In this document: positions 36,110 through 47,635 of the stretch, one piece after another
How the letters are laid out: the number at the start of each line of letters is the position of its first letter
Position numbering within the stretch: the stretch's first letter is position 1
Assembly: GCF_041260155.1 (NCBI RefSeq)
Contig: NC_091944.1
Span: forward strand, 22,922,377-22,986,376
Reading direction: 5' to 3'
Length of the DNA: 64,000 nucleotides
Origin: Ptychodera flava
Lineage: Eukaryota > Hemichordata > Enteropneusta > Ptychoderidae
Position numbers and translations under genes: made by a program
The notes under the pieces: model-generated
The model's input: only the letters and a program-made list of their open reading frames with translations
Databases searched by the model: none
Told to the model about the DNA's origin: nothing

Positions 36110-36445
36110 CCGAAGCATCAGTCTTGGCTGCTGTTGCCACGATAAGATCAGTTCCAGTTAAAATAGCGCCACGTTTTACTCGCATCCAGATGGAAGCTGA
36201 CTTCGGGAGTATGGACATAGGAAGCTCTTTGCCAAAATGATATTGAAAAACCAATGACGTATTGTCCAAGTGGTTGTCCCCCGTGCCGACACTGACGTCA
36301 TCTAAGTAGGTGATTACTTCCGCAAGAGTCAATAGAATGTTCTTGTCACTGGAAATCTTCCACACGCAGTTGGATTGATTCCAAGGGAGGGAGATGTTCA
36401 CTCCCATTGACGACTGTAACGTCACGACTTCCTCGCACGGACTTT
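36110..36445 (-). CDS. Exon 19: CUB domain 1
   Basis: One complete CUB module in one exon, about 112 residues, opening ESPCEEVVTLQSSMGVNISL then NCVWKIS, with only the first cysteine pair obvious. Acceptor atctccgacag, donor CGG|GTGAAA, phase 1-1. Enteropeptidase also begins its light mosaic with LDLa and CUB modules. There is no signal peptide upstream; the possible upstream ATG adds only a few polar residues. Confidence 0.8.
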
Positions 36446-36545
36446 CTGTCGGAGATAATTGAGAAAACATGTCGTTGTTTTATACATTCGTCACTCAATG
36501 GTACTGCCATCAGCTACTGTACTGTTTCAGATCTTCTAAATTAGC

Positions 36546-36581
<36 letters not shown>

Positions 36582-36826
36582 TTTCTGGTCAGCGCGCGCG
36601 TCACTTGAACAACAGCGCGTCACCCTTTTTTTTCTGTTTGTGGCCGGCGGCCGTGGCTGACACCAAACCAAAATGGCTGAAGAGAAAGACAAAATTCTTT
36701 GGGGGGAATGATCAGTGACTGCATGAACAGTATATATGTGACTATATTGATAAAACTATAAAACTGACCCTCCTCCCTCCCTTGAGGCAAAAAAAAAAAA
36801 ATAAAAAAAAATAAAAAAAAAAATAA
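36546..36826. repeat. Poly(A) tracts flanking a repeat-like segment
   Basis: Runs of A at 36546-36579 and about 36788-36826, with similar sequence after each (tttctggtcagcgcgcgcgt and accgc-acctgaccagaaac), suggest an inverted or duplicated short element. No source family recognised. Confidence 0.4.
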
Positions 36827-37011
36827 AATGCGCGTCACCGCACTATTTTTTAAAGAAAGACCTGACCAGAAACATTTCTTTTTTTTTTTGGCCTTATGTT
36901 CTCAAAAGATGAAAAACTCACACAGAGAGAAACGTTGCTCTACAAACACTGTCCACAAAGAATTAAACGACATATTTCTAAAAGTCACTGCTCTAACATT
37001 TAACTGGTTAT

Positions 37012-37395
37012 TTTATGGTAGTATGCGCCTCGAACGGGAAAGACTTAAACTTTTGTTCAGACTTTAAACAATGAGACTTTTAACCATTCTCTTATCACAT
37101 CAAGAATAAAAAAAGACAATGGGTCACCCTCCAAAGTTTGATACTGGAGAAACAAATTGCAGAACAAATTACAGTACCTTACATATATATTTGAATTCAT
37201 AATGGCCGCCATCCCCCGTGATAACTGTATGCGGGTGGGTGGGGGATAAAATAAAATGTTCGATTTTCAAAAACCAAGACTGTGAAATTTGCAAATTGCT
37301 CCTACTCCAAGACAAGAGCTTTTAAATAAGCCTCTAGAAGTGTTGAAAAAATTTGAGAGTCCGACTATCTGTCCCAGAGGCACATTCTCCCTTAA
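37012..37395 (-). repeat. TTAA MITE (family A), copy A9
   Basis: Reverse copy; starts tggtagtatgcgcctcgaac and ends gaggcacattctcccTTAA. Shares that TTAA with copy A10. Confidence 0.75.
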
Positions 37396-37745
37396 GGTAG
37401 AACGTGCCTCGGGGACAGATATTTGGACTCTCAAATTTTAACAATTCTACCACGTGGGGGGAGGGGCTCATTTTAAAGCTCCAGGAGAAGGAAAACTTTC
37501 ACCGTCTTACTTTTCGAAAATCCAAAATTTATCTTTCCCCAAAAGAGTTAACACATTGTTTGCGGCCATTTTGATTTCAAATATCGCAAAATGTTGGGTA
37601 ATTTGTTTCGCTAGTTCCAAACTTTGCACGGTGACCCCTTATTTTTATTGTTGATTTGGTAAGAGATTGGGTGAAAGTTTCATTTAGGAAAAGTTGAGCA
37701 AATTAAAGTTTAACTCTTTCACGTTCGAGGCGCATTCTACCTTAA
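37392..37745 (+). repeat. TTAA MITE (family A), copy A10
   Basis: Full forward copy, TTAA at both edges (37392-37395 and 37742-37745), head to head with A9. In intron 18. Confidence 0.85.
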
Positions 37746-38644
37746 TACGCAAATTAATGTAGAAAACATCCTAGAAGTTCGATCATGCTTTTCAAAAGGT
37801 GTCAGGTCACGGCTCTTTTTAACATTCGCCCAGAGTCTCTAGCTATACTGATCGCAATATGGTGATTGGCTCATCAGCATAATTTTCAAACCACCTTGTG
37901 ACTGAGACAAAAGCTAACTTAAAGTTATAACTTTTGCATTCATGGTCGGGTTTAACTAAGAATAGTAGTTTCCAAAAGACAGGGCCCGATACTATCGGCC
38001 CTTGCTTTTGGCGGCACAGATTATTTCGTCTTTTTGCGCGACAGATCGTAATATAGCACCGGGGTGATCATGAAATGCAAAAAAAATCAAACACAATCCT
38101 CGTGTATCAGTGCTAGCATAGCGCCTAACAGGTTTATATGAATGTCAGGCGATAAGGCAAAAGTTGTTTCTGGTCCTTGACATTTAGCAAAAGTGATGTG
38201 ACGATGGGATTTTTTTATTTTTTCTCTTTTTCTTTCTTTCATTTTTATTCCTAACAATGCTGGTTTGGCACTATTGATGCAACAGCTATTGTCTTTTATC
38301 ACTGGCTGCAAAATACGTTTGTTTTCTTGGTAGCATTTTGGACATGCAAACAGGGATATCAAGGATAGCTGCGCTGATGAGTATGTAGCCAAAACAAAAC
38401 GTAAAAGACATTACGCGCAGGTTCTGAAATGACACGCGCGATGACCAGAAGGAATCTTTTCTCTTGGCCTAAGGGTTCATACCTGTTACATAGCAAACGT
38501 ATTATCGCATCTGTCGTTTGTGGGTATGTTAACTCACGAAGTTGTAAATCACATTGATATTCAACCATACCAAGAATTGAAATTATACATTTTTGCATGG
38601 TTCCGTTCCTGTGATTCACACTTCATATGTAAAATCGAGCTCAC

Positions 38645-38807
38645 CGAATGTTGTTACTTCACTTATCCAATCCAGAGCGGTGCCCACGCGTGCGTAAACG
38701 CCAGGCGTTTCGGTATTGCCGCAGCCAATACCCCAACTAGTCACACCAGCCAAGTACCACTTCCCGTCCGTTTCTGAGTGATAAACAAGCGGGCCACCAC
38801 TATCACC
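38645..38807 (-). CDS. Exon 18: trypsin domain 1, Ser195 and end of domain
   Basis: [15 protein letters not shown] gives catalytic Ser195; SWGIGCG and TPGVYARV supply Gly216 and Gly226 of an open trypsin-like S1 pocket. All three catalytic residues of protease 1 are therefore present. The exon can end at TTCG|GTGAGC (phase 1, fitting exon 19) or read on for nine residues to TGA at 38616-38618. Minus-strand AATAAA hexamers at 38244-38249 and 38214-38219 could serve a short transcript. Confidence 0.85.
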
Positions 38808-39078
38808 CTAGAATACGAAGTTTCACCGAGAATCTTACTTCAGTGAAACAAATGACGTTTTAGTTTGCACATAAGTTACATGATAATTAAAGTAACATTT
38901 GCCGGCAAACGATTTTTTTGTTTGCTTTCTACATATTTAAAAGGAGTTTTTTAAAGTTCAGCTTTGCATGTAGTTACAATGCACTATCAGTACTGAAGTT
39001 ACAACTGCCCATCAAACATGGTAGACACCAGGGTCATCCAAATGCGTTGAAACTGTCACTTTGCTTGCATTTTCTTAC

Positions 39079-39215
39079 CGTACAGGTGTCAATGTTTTCA
39101 GCTCCATCGGCACACACCATCGCATAGGTGATCCAGGCTTGGGAGTGGAGAATCTGACAGAGCCCTTGGCTTAGGACATTGACCTCAGCTTCCATAAGAA
39201 CAAGTGATGCCTGAC
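39079..39215 (-). CDS. Exon 17: trypsin domain 1, Asp189 region
   Basis: QASLVLMEAEVNVLSQGLC ... AMVCADGAENIDTCT. By the usual spacing to GDSGGP, the D of IDTCT is residue 189 at the base of the S1 pocket, which predicts cleavage after Arg or Lys. Phase 1 in, phase 0 out (ACG|GTAAGA). Confidence 0.9.
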
Positions 39216-39391
39216 CTACGGTTCAAAATAAAAGCGTCCGAGGATAAATTGTTTCCGTTTGATCGAGGTCAAATTGGGAGACTGAATAAGACTGCAAATT
39301 AAAAAAGCTCGGACTATATGTAAAATCAACTTTCACTATTGAAGCCTTGAAAAATCGGTTACTTTCCGAACACACAATAACTTTGCCTTAC

Positions 39392-39672
39392 CGCCTTCGG
39401 ATGTTAGGCCCCAGCCCGTCGTGCTACATGGGAGACCCTGGACGAGAGCGTCATCACCAGAGGGCGGTAGACACACTGGCCTCACATAGTCACTGAATTC
39501 AAGCGGTTCGACGAGCTTGAGTAATGCTAGGTCGTTATGAAGATTAAAAGATATGTATTCCGTGTGGACGTGGATTTCTGAAATCCGTCTTTCGGCGCGG
39601 CGCATCGCCGATGTGTCGCGTAAATCGCTGACACCCATAACCGCTATAATGTTGCCAGGAGAGACGTCTTCC
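39392..39672 (-). CDS. Exon 16: trypsin domain 1, Asp102
   Basis: From MEDVSPGNIIAVMGVSDLRD (first codon split) through HNDLALLKL with catalytic Asp102, VRPVCLPP, and STTGWGLTSEGG. Acceptor tgtatatag, donor GCG|GTAAGG. It is phase 2 in, phase 1 out, the same as exon 35. Confidence 0.9.
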
Positions 39673-39835
39673 CTATATACATATACAATATTGTACAACT
39701 TCCAAGTAAATCATCGATGACATGGAAAATTCCCCGCTATTGATCATTATCATTTCCAAAACTGAGGATAACTGAAGAACAAGTATGAAGGTAACAGAGT
39801 GGTTGAGTGAGGCAGGTGTGTGAAAATAATTGAAA

Positions 39836-40056
39836 CAAACAAACAAACAAACAAACAAACAGACAGCGAACAAACAAATAAACAAACAAACAAACAAAAT
39901 AATAATGAACGAACAAATAAACGGATAGATGTATAGCTATATAAATGAAATAATAGATTGGTAGATAGGTAAATAAATAAATAACATAAATAAATAAATA
40001 AATAAATAATAATAATAAAATAAATAAATAAATAACATAAATAAAAAATAAAGATA

Positions 40057-40111
<55 letters not shown>

Positions 40112-40113
40112 AT
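39836..40113. repeat. (AAAC)n and (AAAT)n microsatellites
   Basis: An AAAC array at about 39836-39898 is followed by AAAT arrays at about 39974-40113, ending 50 bases from exon 15. Confidence 0.9.
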
Positions 40114-40162
40114 TTCCATCAAACTACGAGAACAAATGTTTCGATTCTACAGTTTACCTAAC

Positions 40163-40331
40163 ATGCAGTGTGCTGCGGTGAGAATCCATTCTTCATTGAT
40201 TATAGATCCTCCACAGCTTACGCTGCCGTCGATGTAAATAGCCGCTTGCCACGGCCATTCACCGTCTTCAGCTGGCCTGCCACCAACGATACGATCTCGT
40301 GGTCCGGACACCGTCCGCGTCCCGCAAATGG
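40163..40331 (-). CDS. Exon 15: trypsin domain 1, activation site and His57
   Basis: It contains the linker cysteine (AICGT), the activation site R-IVGG ([20 protein letters not shown]) and the catalytic His in ILTAAHC. I end it at TGCAT|GTTAGG (phase 2), because only this keeps exon 16 in frame and it matches the intron position in the second protease. The neighbouring TTAG|GTAAAC looks stronger but would break the frame. Confidence 0.85.
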
Positions 40332-40611
40332 CTACCGTTCAAATTGAAATGAAAGAAAAAGAATAGTTCAACCTCGTACCCGTCCTTAACGGTTTTGTTT
40401 AGTGGGCTCAGAGGAGGCAAGCAATGCCCTTTTATGGCTCAGTTATTGCAGGAATATTGCAGCGTCGGTTGGACAAATTGTGATGGTATTACGCAGTTGA
40501 GAGTTACAGCCTATTTAAAATCAATAGGCTATTCATCGATGTGGTTTGATCCTTAAACATCGATAATGACTAAAGATGAATGTTTAAGTCTGAAGTGAAA
40601 GGTGCGACTAC

Positions 40612-40974
40612 CTGAAGAATCGGTGATTATATACTCTCGCCCCAGGCAAATGGCGGGGTCGAATGACTCTGGCAAGTACGAGCAGTCTATCGGCCATGGT
40701 ATTCCATTAGTGATGAATTGAGGTTCACAGTGTTGCCGTGCGGCTTCGCAAAATCCTTTGCACGGTGGCCGATAGGCGCTATCAGACGTGCATTCGGGGG
40801 CGAAAAGGGAGCACATGAAGACATCAATGTAAGGGAAACAGCTCATGTAGGGTCTGGTACTGGAGAAGAAATGACGAAATTCCTCTTCTGACCGAAGGCG
40901 AACGCCCTCGACAGCGAGCGAGTAGGCCTTGTAGGGCAAATTTCGACACTCTTCTATTGTGATGTCTTTGCATT
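40612..40974 (-). CDS. Exon 14: Frizzled domain 3
   Basis: An intact Frizzled module with ten cysteines, opening CKDITIEECRNLPYKAYSLA, with the core MCSLFAPEC ... CKGFCEAARQHC and the C-terminal half WPIDCSYLPESFDPAICLG. Phase 1-1; acceptor taatttcag, donor CAG|GTAGTC. It directly precedes protease 1. It gives the best in-locus template for judging the damage in exon 11. Confidence 0.9.
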
Positions 40975-41389
40975 CTGAAATTAGACAATGAACCTCTCAA
41001 AAACACATAGAAAACAACTAATTAGGGAATTATAGACGGTGTCCACCATAAAAATGTATAATTTACAGGTAATGCTTAATTTCGCTATTCCTTGACCCCT
41101 GGTTACAACCAGGGGCCAAGGACAGTGCAGTTAACGGTGGGGAAGAAAGGAGAGTTGTTTTGACTGAGCACGACAAGACTCAAGCCTTGTGAGTTTCAAC
41201 ATCGTGATACGGCGTTTCCCCGCCTCGTATTTTGTACTATTCCCGTGCAGGCTTTGTGTCCCGGACAAAAGTCAATAATTCTTGGACGCTCTTCATAAGA
41301 TACAAGTTGAGTACTCTACATCTGCAAATTTAAAGGGACAGTAGCCGTTACGGTAGCTTTTGACGACTGTGTTGCAAAATTTTCGTTTC

Positions 41390-42379
41390 TTAAGGTAGAA
41401 CGCACCTCGGGGACAGACATTCGGACTCTCAAACTTTTACAATTCTCTTCTGATATACCACATGTGGGGGAAGGGTTCATTTTAAAGCTCTTGGTGAAAG
41501 AAATTTTTCACCGGCTTACTTTTTCGAAATTAGAAAATTTTTATTTTTCTCCATGGAGTTAACACAGGGATGGCGGCCATTTTGAATTTCTAATATCGGT
41601 AAATCTTGGGTAATTTTTTTCTCTAGTACCAAAATTTGCACGGTGACCCCCTATTTTTATTCTTGATTTTGAAAGAGAATGATTAAGGGCCATTATTTGT
41701 AACATTTGACCATTTTTTACCTTGGAAAATTCCATGTTGGAGGCTCATATTTGCTTCAAATTTTGTTTTAGGAAGAAACAAACATGATTAGTGATGTTAT
41801 AGCCACATAAAACTGTTAATTTTTGTTCAAACGTGTTGCCCTTCCGAGCTCGTTTGTTGACGTCTGGCATGCTCAGCGTGCCGGGGAGAACGCAGATATG
41901 GTGACGCCGCGATCACGCCAGATGTACAAGTTCACGTTTATTGCGGATCAAAACAACATTGCGTCGTGGATTGCCAGACATCTGGCTACGCAACGTGCTA
42001 GGACAATGGACTACGACGTAAGTACCGGGCATAAGTAATGAATATTTATTTTGAAATTGCTGTAAATGGCTCGCCCAGGTGCAGAAGAATGCCTACGTTG
42101 CAATCCGCGTGTCAACAGAGTTTGTATTTCTGTCCGGACAAAAATTGAAATTTTCGTTGTAAAATCACATGTTATTTAGTTGTAGGGCACGTAATGTTTC
42201 CGAATAATATGCGATTCTCTGTTATTTGACAGGCTATTCAATATGAGCCAGTGATCATTTCAATCAAAACTAACGGAAAAATCGCCAGAAGATACAGCTA
42301 ATGGAACTTTAAAAGATTCCTTGAGGAAAGTTAGAGCAAAAGTTTAAGTCTTTCACTTTCGAGGTGCATACTACCTTAA
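41390..42379 (+). repeat. TTAA MITE (family A), copy A11, split by another MITE
   Basis: The left part 41390-41686 and right part 42309-42379 form one forward copy with TTAA at both outer edges. A 622-bp element of family B interrupts it. Confidence 0.85.
41687..42308. repeat. Family B MITE with TTAA target duplication
   Basis: Inserted in MITE A11 and flanked on both sides by TTAA (41683-41686 and 42309-42312), where uninterrupted family-A copies have a single site. The ends are imperfect inverted repeats around CCATTAGCTGTATC (gggccattatttgtaac and gatacagctaatggaact). A short ORF inside has no recognisable similarity. Confidence 0.75.
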
Positions 42380-42771
42380 TGTCAACTACAGTTTGTTGCT
42401 CTACTCTCGAAAGCATGATGAGATACACAGTATTCAGCGTGTCAACTTGGCCTGTACTTGTGTAATCAAGAATGCATTGTTATTGTTGACCAGAATCCAA
42501 ATGTAAACAAAAACAGTGCATTCTTCACGTAGTGGTGCTTTGTTGACAAGCTAAAGAGTACATGTAGGTGTTTGGACGGGCTTTGGGGAATAGAACAAGA
42601 ACTTGAACTTGATATGCAAAAAACAAATATAGTGAAAAAATAATCAAAACGTTACAGCTGCTGGCCCTTTGCAAACAGGCTCTTTCGTGTATACATTTTA
42701 ACGTCCCTCTAGGAAAAGACCGATGATTATCCCACCTGTGATAAGCAAAAGCGTATAAGCTGATAACCTAC

Positions 42772-42879
42772 TACAATGTCTACCGCTCCAGAGACCGGCG
42801 CATTCACAAGTATAGTCATTGACACCGTCGATACAGGATCCACCATTCTCACAAGGGTTGGGGTCGCAATCGTCGATAT
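42772..42879 (-). CDS. Exon 13: calcium-binding-type EGF domain 4
   Basis: IDDCDPNPCENGGSCIDGVN then DYTCECAGLWSGRHC. The acidic D-(I/D)-DC start and the aromatic after the fourth cysteine match calcium-binding EGF domains. Phase 1-1; acceptor ctttcactag, donor TGTA|GTAGGT. The upstream intron is long (4.3 kb) and full of repeats. Confidence 0.85.
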
Positions 42880-43455
42880 CTAGTGAAAGAAAGGGTTAAT
42901 ATAAACAACACTTTGACATGATTGTTTTTGTGGTGATCAACGCTGTCTTGTAAATTCATGTATATTTGCTGTGCATGAAAGGCAAAAGATATGTAAACAC
43001 ACAGCAACCTGCTGTGGTCTTTTGGTAAACATGTGCGTACGTCACAAATATTCCTGGGTTGTTTGGGTATTGCAATTCCAGTAGAGTTATTTCTTCTACA
43101 CAAATCCAAGAGCTCTTTGCATATATCATTGTCAATTTGACATCCCATGCAACTGGTATGAACCTATATTGGCTCGTTAATACCTGTTTTAACTGCAGTA
43201 TTTGACTACCATAGAAATTAGGATGAAAAAAGATTCACTCTATAGAAAGAATATGGTCGTGATTCTATAGATGAATTCCCGTCGCCGTTGGTCGACTCAT
43301 ATTCTTTTGAAACATTTCCACGCTGTACGAGGCGCCAAATGTAAAACAATTAATTTACACAATAACGCTTATTTATGATATAGAACAGATAGAAAATGTA
43401 TACACAGAGAAATTTTCAATGTATATTTTTGCATACACACATACACAACACACAC

Positions 43456-43525
<70 letters not shown>

Positions 43526-43561
43526 TTCAATGTATATTGTATACACACATACACAACACAC

Positions 43562-43615
<54 letters not shown>

Positions 43616-43974
43616 ATATATTGATATACACACATACATATATATTGGCCACATATTTGTATGCATACATATACATACACATATATGACCTCGATCTGGT
43701 TACAACTGCAAAATTGTACATGCAGACTCTCGTTCTGGAGACAGCTGGGAAGTTTTACACACAGACTCGATGGAAAATTGTACATTCAGCTTGAAAATGT
43801 CACAAACAGACTCGGATCGAATACCGCTGAAATTTTAAATGTTCAGTCGTTCTCGATAACGAATCAGAACTTTTCAAGATGTATATATGGTCTCGGAAAA
43901 TTGTGTATATATATCCTTGTTTTCGAAACAAGATAGTCACTTTCTATGTGTACTTATAGTCTCAAGTGGATTTA

Positions 43975-44120
43975 CCACAGTCACCTGTGTTCGATTTCGC
44001 TCTGCGCCTGTACGCCTCATAGACGTGTGTATATATACCTGAGCATATGCCTTAGCATATGTACACACGTGTATGGGGCGCATAGGTGTAGAGCGGAATA
44101 TAGAACACAGGTGACTGTGG
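43975..44120. repeat. Hairpin, 62-bp arms
   Basis: ccacagtcacctgtgttcga and ctctgcgcctgtacgcc on the left are mirrored by aacacaggtgactgtgg and ggcgcataggtgtagag on the right. About 20 bases form the loop. Confidence 0.75.
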
Positions 44121-45605
44121 ATTTACATACAGAACGTGGCGCTCAAAACAGTGCTCACAACAAAGCTTGTTTGTTCGGCAGGGATGACGCCAATAGACAT
44201 GAAGTGGTGTCTTTGCTTTGCAAGCGTATTTGAAATTTTCCTTTTCTGGGTGATAAACGTTTGCTACAGCAAGACTTGCTTTTTCTAAGCCCACACACGA
44301 AAGTGGCATTTGCCGCTACTGCCTCAGCGATATACATGTGGTCTTTCGACCTCAGAGTCTGATATAATAGATTAATAGTTGCCGCTTGCTTTGCCAGGAC
44401 GGTAGCTGAGACTTCTCAAAGCCCCTCACTGGCTGCGCACTTGTATGGCCTGGCTCAGCAAGAGCTGGCTGAGTTGGTGAAGCCTCAAGCTTCCGAAGCC
44501 GCGTAGCAGGCTGTACCAGATCACAGAGAACAGGGCTTGATTCGGTGTGAAACGGTCACAATGCGTCGCAGGCGAGGGGCAAGGCTATGAGCGAGTCCAG
44601 ACACTAGCTGAGTGTGACATATTAGCTGTGTATGGCGCACAGGGGCGTGTTGATTAACAGGCAACGCTTCAAGTGGAGTCATGGTCGGTGCAGTGCAGTT
44701 TGTATCCTCTCCGATGTTATCCTCGACTTTGCTTCGCCGGGATTAGATCGGCAGCCATAGTTGTCAATTCGTTTCTGTTGCCGATTACGATCCCCGTCGC
44801 AAAATCAAAGTTATTCTTAGGCTGCGTTCACAAAAAATGGTGAGGTAGGGGGTTTCGAAAATTCTTGAGAGTTGTAGAGGAGGGACTTGAAAGTTTAGCT
44901 CTGTTATAAGGGGAGGGGGACCTCACAATATTTTGGTTCCCTTTCACTTTTTATATTTTCCGAATCAAATGCCTGGTAGCTCGGTAATTCAATGAAAAAT
45001 AAATAACATTTCTATAGCATTCAATGGTTCTAATGTTAGTACTACCCGTAACACGAAAGCGGAGCGTCTCGACTGTTTGCAATAGTCGTTTCTTTTGTAC
45101 GCAGTGAGTGTAAAAGTATCAACGTTTGGTTGTTTTGACGTTAGTGCAAAGCCATTGATACGCATATTGTAACATTTTACTCCGTGCTTTGCTGTCAATC
45201 AAGTCGTTTCCCACCAACAAAAAATTCTCACTATCGTCTTTATCACACGCGGGAAAACACTTCAATTGCGACTAACATTACGGTATATGAACATTTGGAA
45301 GTCGCTATCTTTTTTCTAAAATGATGATGTATAAATATATTAAATTTTCCAAGTCCATATATATCTTGAAAAGTTGTGATTCTGTATTGAGAACGAGTGT
45401 ACATTTAAAATTTCAGCGGTGTCCGATCCAAGTCTGTATGTGAAATGTTCGAGCTGTATCTAAGTCGAGGCTGAATGTACAATTTTCCACCTCGTCTGTG
45501 TGTAACACTTCCCAGCTGTCTCCAGAACGAATCTGTAAAATTTTGCAGCTGTATCAAGATCAAGGCTGAATGTAAAATGTTGAAGCTGTATCCAAGTCGA
45601 GGCTC

Positions 45606-45715
45606 TTGTATGTATGTATGTATGTATGTATGTATGTATGTATGTATGTATGTATGTATGTATGTATGTATGTATGTATGTATGTAGTATGTATGTATGT
45701 ATGTATGTATGTATG
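45606..45715. repeat. (TATG)n microsatellite
   Basis: About 27 tetranucleotide units with one interruption. The following 85 bases are duplicated after a similar array at 51516-51598. Confidence 0.95.
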
Positions 45716-45793
45716 TGCTAATGTAAGTGCGTACGTCTCATGTATATGTATATGTATATATATGAATGAGTACACTATGTGCGTGCGTGTAGT

Positions 45794-45845
<52 letters not shown>

Positions 45846-45894
45846 CTCTCATTGTACAGTTTCCATCTGTTCTATCTCTTAAACCAGATATATA

Positions 45895-45952
<58 letters not shown>

Positions 45953-45999
45953 CTCTCGTTGTACAGTTTCCATCTGCTCTATCTCTTAAACAAGATATA

Positions 46000-46928
46000 A
46001 ACTGAATATGCTCACTTGTTTTACAAATTTCATTAAATATGCAAATGAACCCTTAATTAACTCCACACAACTAAATGCTTTACACCACAATTAGATATGT
46101 GTCGGATCAGTATCTGCAGCAGATTTCATCACATTTGGTGCAGTTATTTTGGAGTTATATGACTAATTACAAAACTTCATAAAATATGCAAATGACCTAT
46201 TTGTTAACATGACACTGCCAAATGCTTCTCAGTACAATTAGATATTTATCAGAACAATATGTGTACCCAACTTCACTGACTTCGGTGCCGTAATTTTAGA
46301 GTTATATACCTAATTACAAAGTTCATTAAATATGCAAATGAACCCTTAATTAACTTCACACTACTAAATGCTTTACACCACAGTTAGATATCAGTCGGAT
46401 CAGTATCTGCAGCAGATTTCATCACATTTGGTGCAGTTATATCGGAGTTATATGACTAATTACAAAACTTCATAAATTTAATTATTAAATTAAATTTACA
46501 CTGCCCAATGCTTCTAAGTATAATTAGATATACATCAGATCAATATTTGTTGCAAGAATCATCAAGTTTGGTGCAGGAATTATCTCACTTATATTAAAAG
46601 TTCATTAAATATGCAAATGAGAAGATAATTGACATGACACTAACAGTATCATGATAATGTTCTGAGATTGTCATCTGTGAAAAGTTTCATGAAATTTTGT
46701 GCAGTATTTCTTGATATATATCTACACTGTCATTACCGTCTCCATAGAGAAACCATTGTACGGAAAAAACGATATTGCATAACTTCATTAATATGCAAGC
46801 CACACTAACCAAAATCTAATCAGTTCTTGCAAGTAGCATATGGTACCTGTCTACCAAAGTTGACTTGAATTCGTTCAGGCGTTTTTGAGTTATCGTGTAA
46901 ACAGACAGACAGACAGACAGACACACTA

Positions 46929-46963
<35 letters not shown>

Positions 46964-47020
46964 CAGACAGACAGACATCGCTATGACATTAGCCCACGTG
47001 TTTACACACGTGAGCTAAAA
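46000..47020 (+). mobile_element. HINE/pearl-like Helitron-related element, second copy
   Basis: Four to five core units of about 140-150 bp (cattaaatatgcaaatgaac ... catcacatttggtgcagtta) arranged partly as a 293-bp double unit (starts 46031, 46324, then 46603). They are followed by (ACAG)n and (AC)n microsatellites at 46900-46980 and a closing stem-loop cccacgtgtttacacacgtg. The order of parts matches the element at 24036-25871. Confidence 0.6.
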
Positions 47021-47190
47021 AGCGTGATTGTGTAAATTGATATTTTTATATTTGGCGCTGTGTCAAAGTAGCGAGAAATCTTATATTTGGCGCTGTGTCA
47101 AAGTAGCGAGAAATCTTATTCAATATAAGATATAAATGAAATTGTGCCACGTATTTCAAATACTTCCCAATATTCAACACTTAAGCTTAC

Positions 47191-47304
47191 TCTCTGTACA
47201 GTTCACTCCTCGCCAGCCAGTTGCGCATACGCAGGCGTAGTTGTTCTCGTATGGTACACATGTTGCTTCATTGTGGCACGGTCGCCTCGTGCACATTGAT
47301 ATCT
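47191..47304 (-). CDS. Exon 12: EGF-like domain 3
   Basis: ISMCTRRPCHNEATCVPYEN then NYACVCATGWRGVNC shows six EGF cysteines. Acceptor atcattctag, donor AGA|GTAAGC, phase 1-1. Confidence 0.8.
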
Positions 47305-47635
47305 CTAGAATGATAAACACGGTACGATGCTTATTCTTTTGCTTTTGTTAAATTTGTTCGTTGGTGAATGACGTCATCATACCACTAAAGCGCTATGATA
47401 CGAATCATGAAACACATAGTTATGGATATGCAAAGTGTTGAGGTATGTAATTATTTCTGCAGCAGAGTGATTTACGTTTCCTTGACCAATTTAAGCACTT
47501 CAGTCTAATTGTCTTTCTACGTACAATTTTAAATTCACCCTAAGGCTTCTTTCAGTGCATCGTTTGCGCAAGGAGACTGAAAAATTTCAGGTTGTCTTTG
47601 GTTGGTTCACAATACACTGAGTAAATATGTCCTAC

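Larger units (their letters stand above)
43320..45990. mobile_element. Palindromic element of about 2.7 kb rich in (TA)n
   Basis: The left arm (about 43370-43900) and right arm (about 45350-45990) are inverted copies, for example gaaaatgtatacacagagaa against ctctcattgtacagtttcca complements, ctggagacagctgggaagtt against cttcccagctgtctccagaa, and tttcaagatgtatatatgg against its complement. TA arrays lie at 43458-43519, 43564-43620, 45797-45842 and 45889-45950. The centre has a further hairpin at 43975-44120. In intron 12. Confidence 0.6.

Noticed and set aside
36620-36838. Signal-peptide-like MTRILFFFLFFFIFFFLP just upstream of CUB1
   Set aside because: The hydrophobic run is the complement of an A-rich tract. 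It has no donor in phase with exon 19 and is followed by low-complexity sequence, so it is not good evidence for a separate start of the second protease block.
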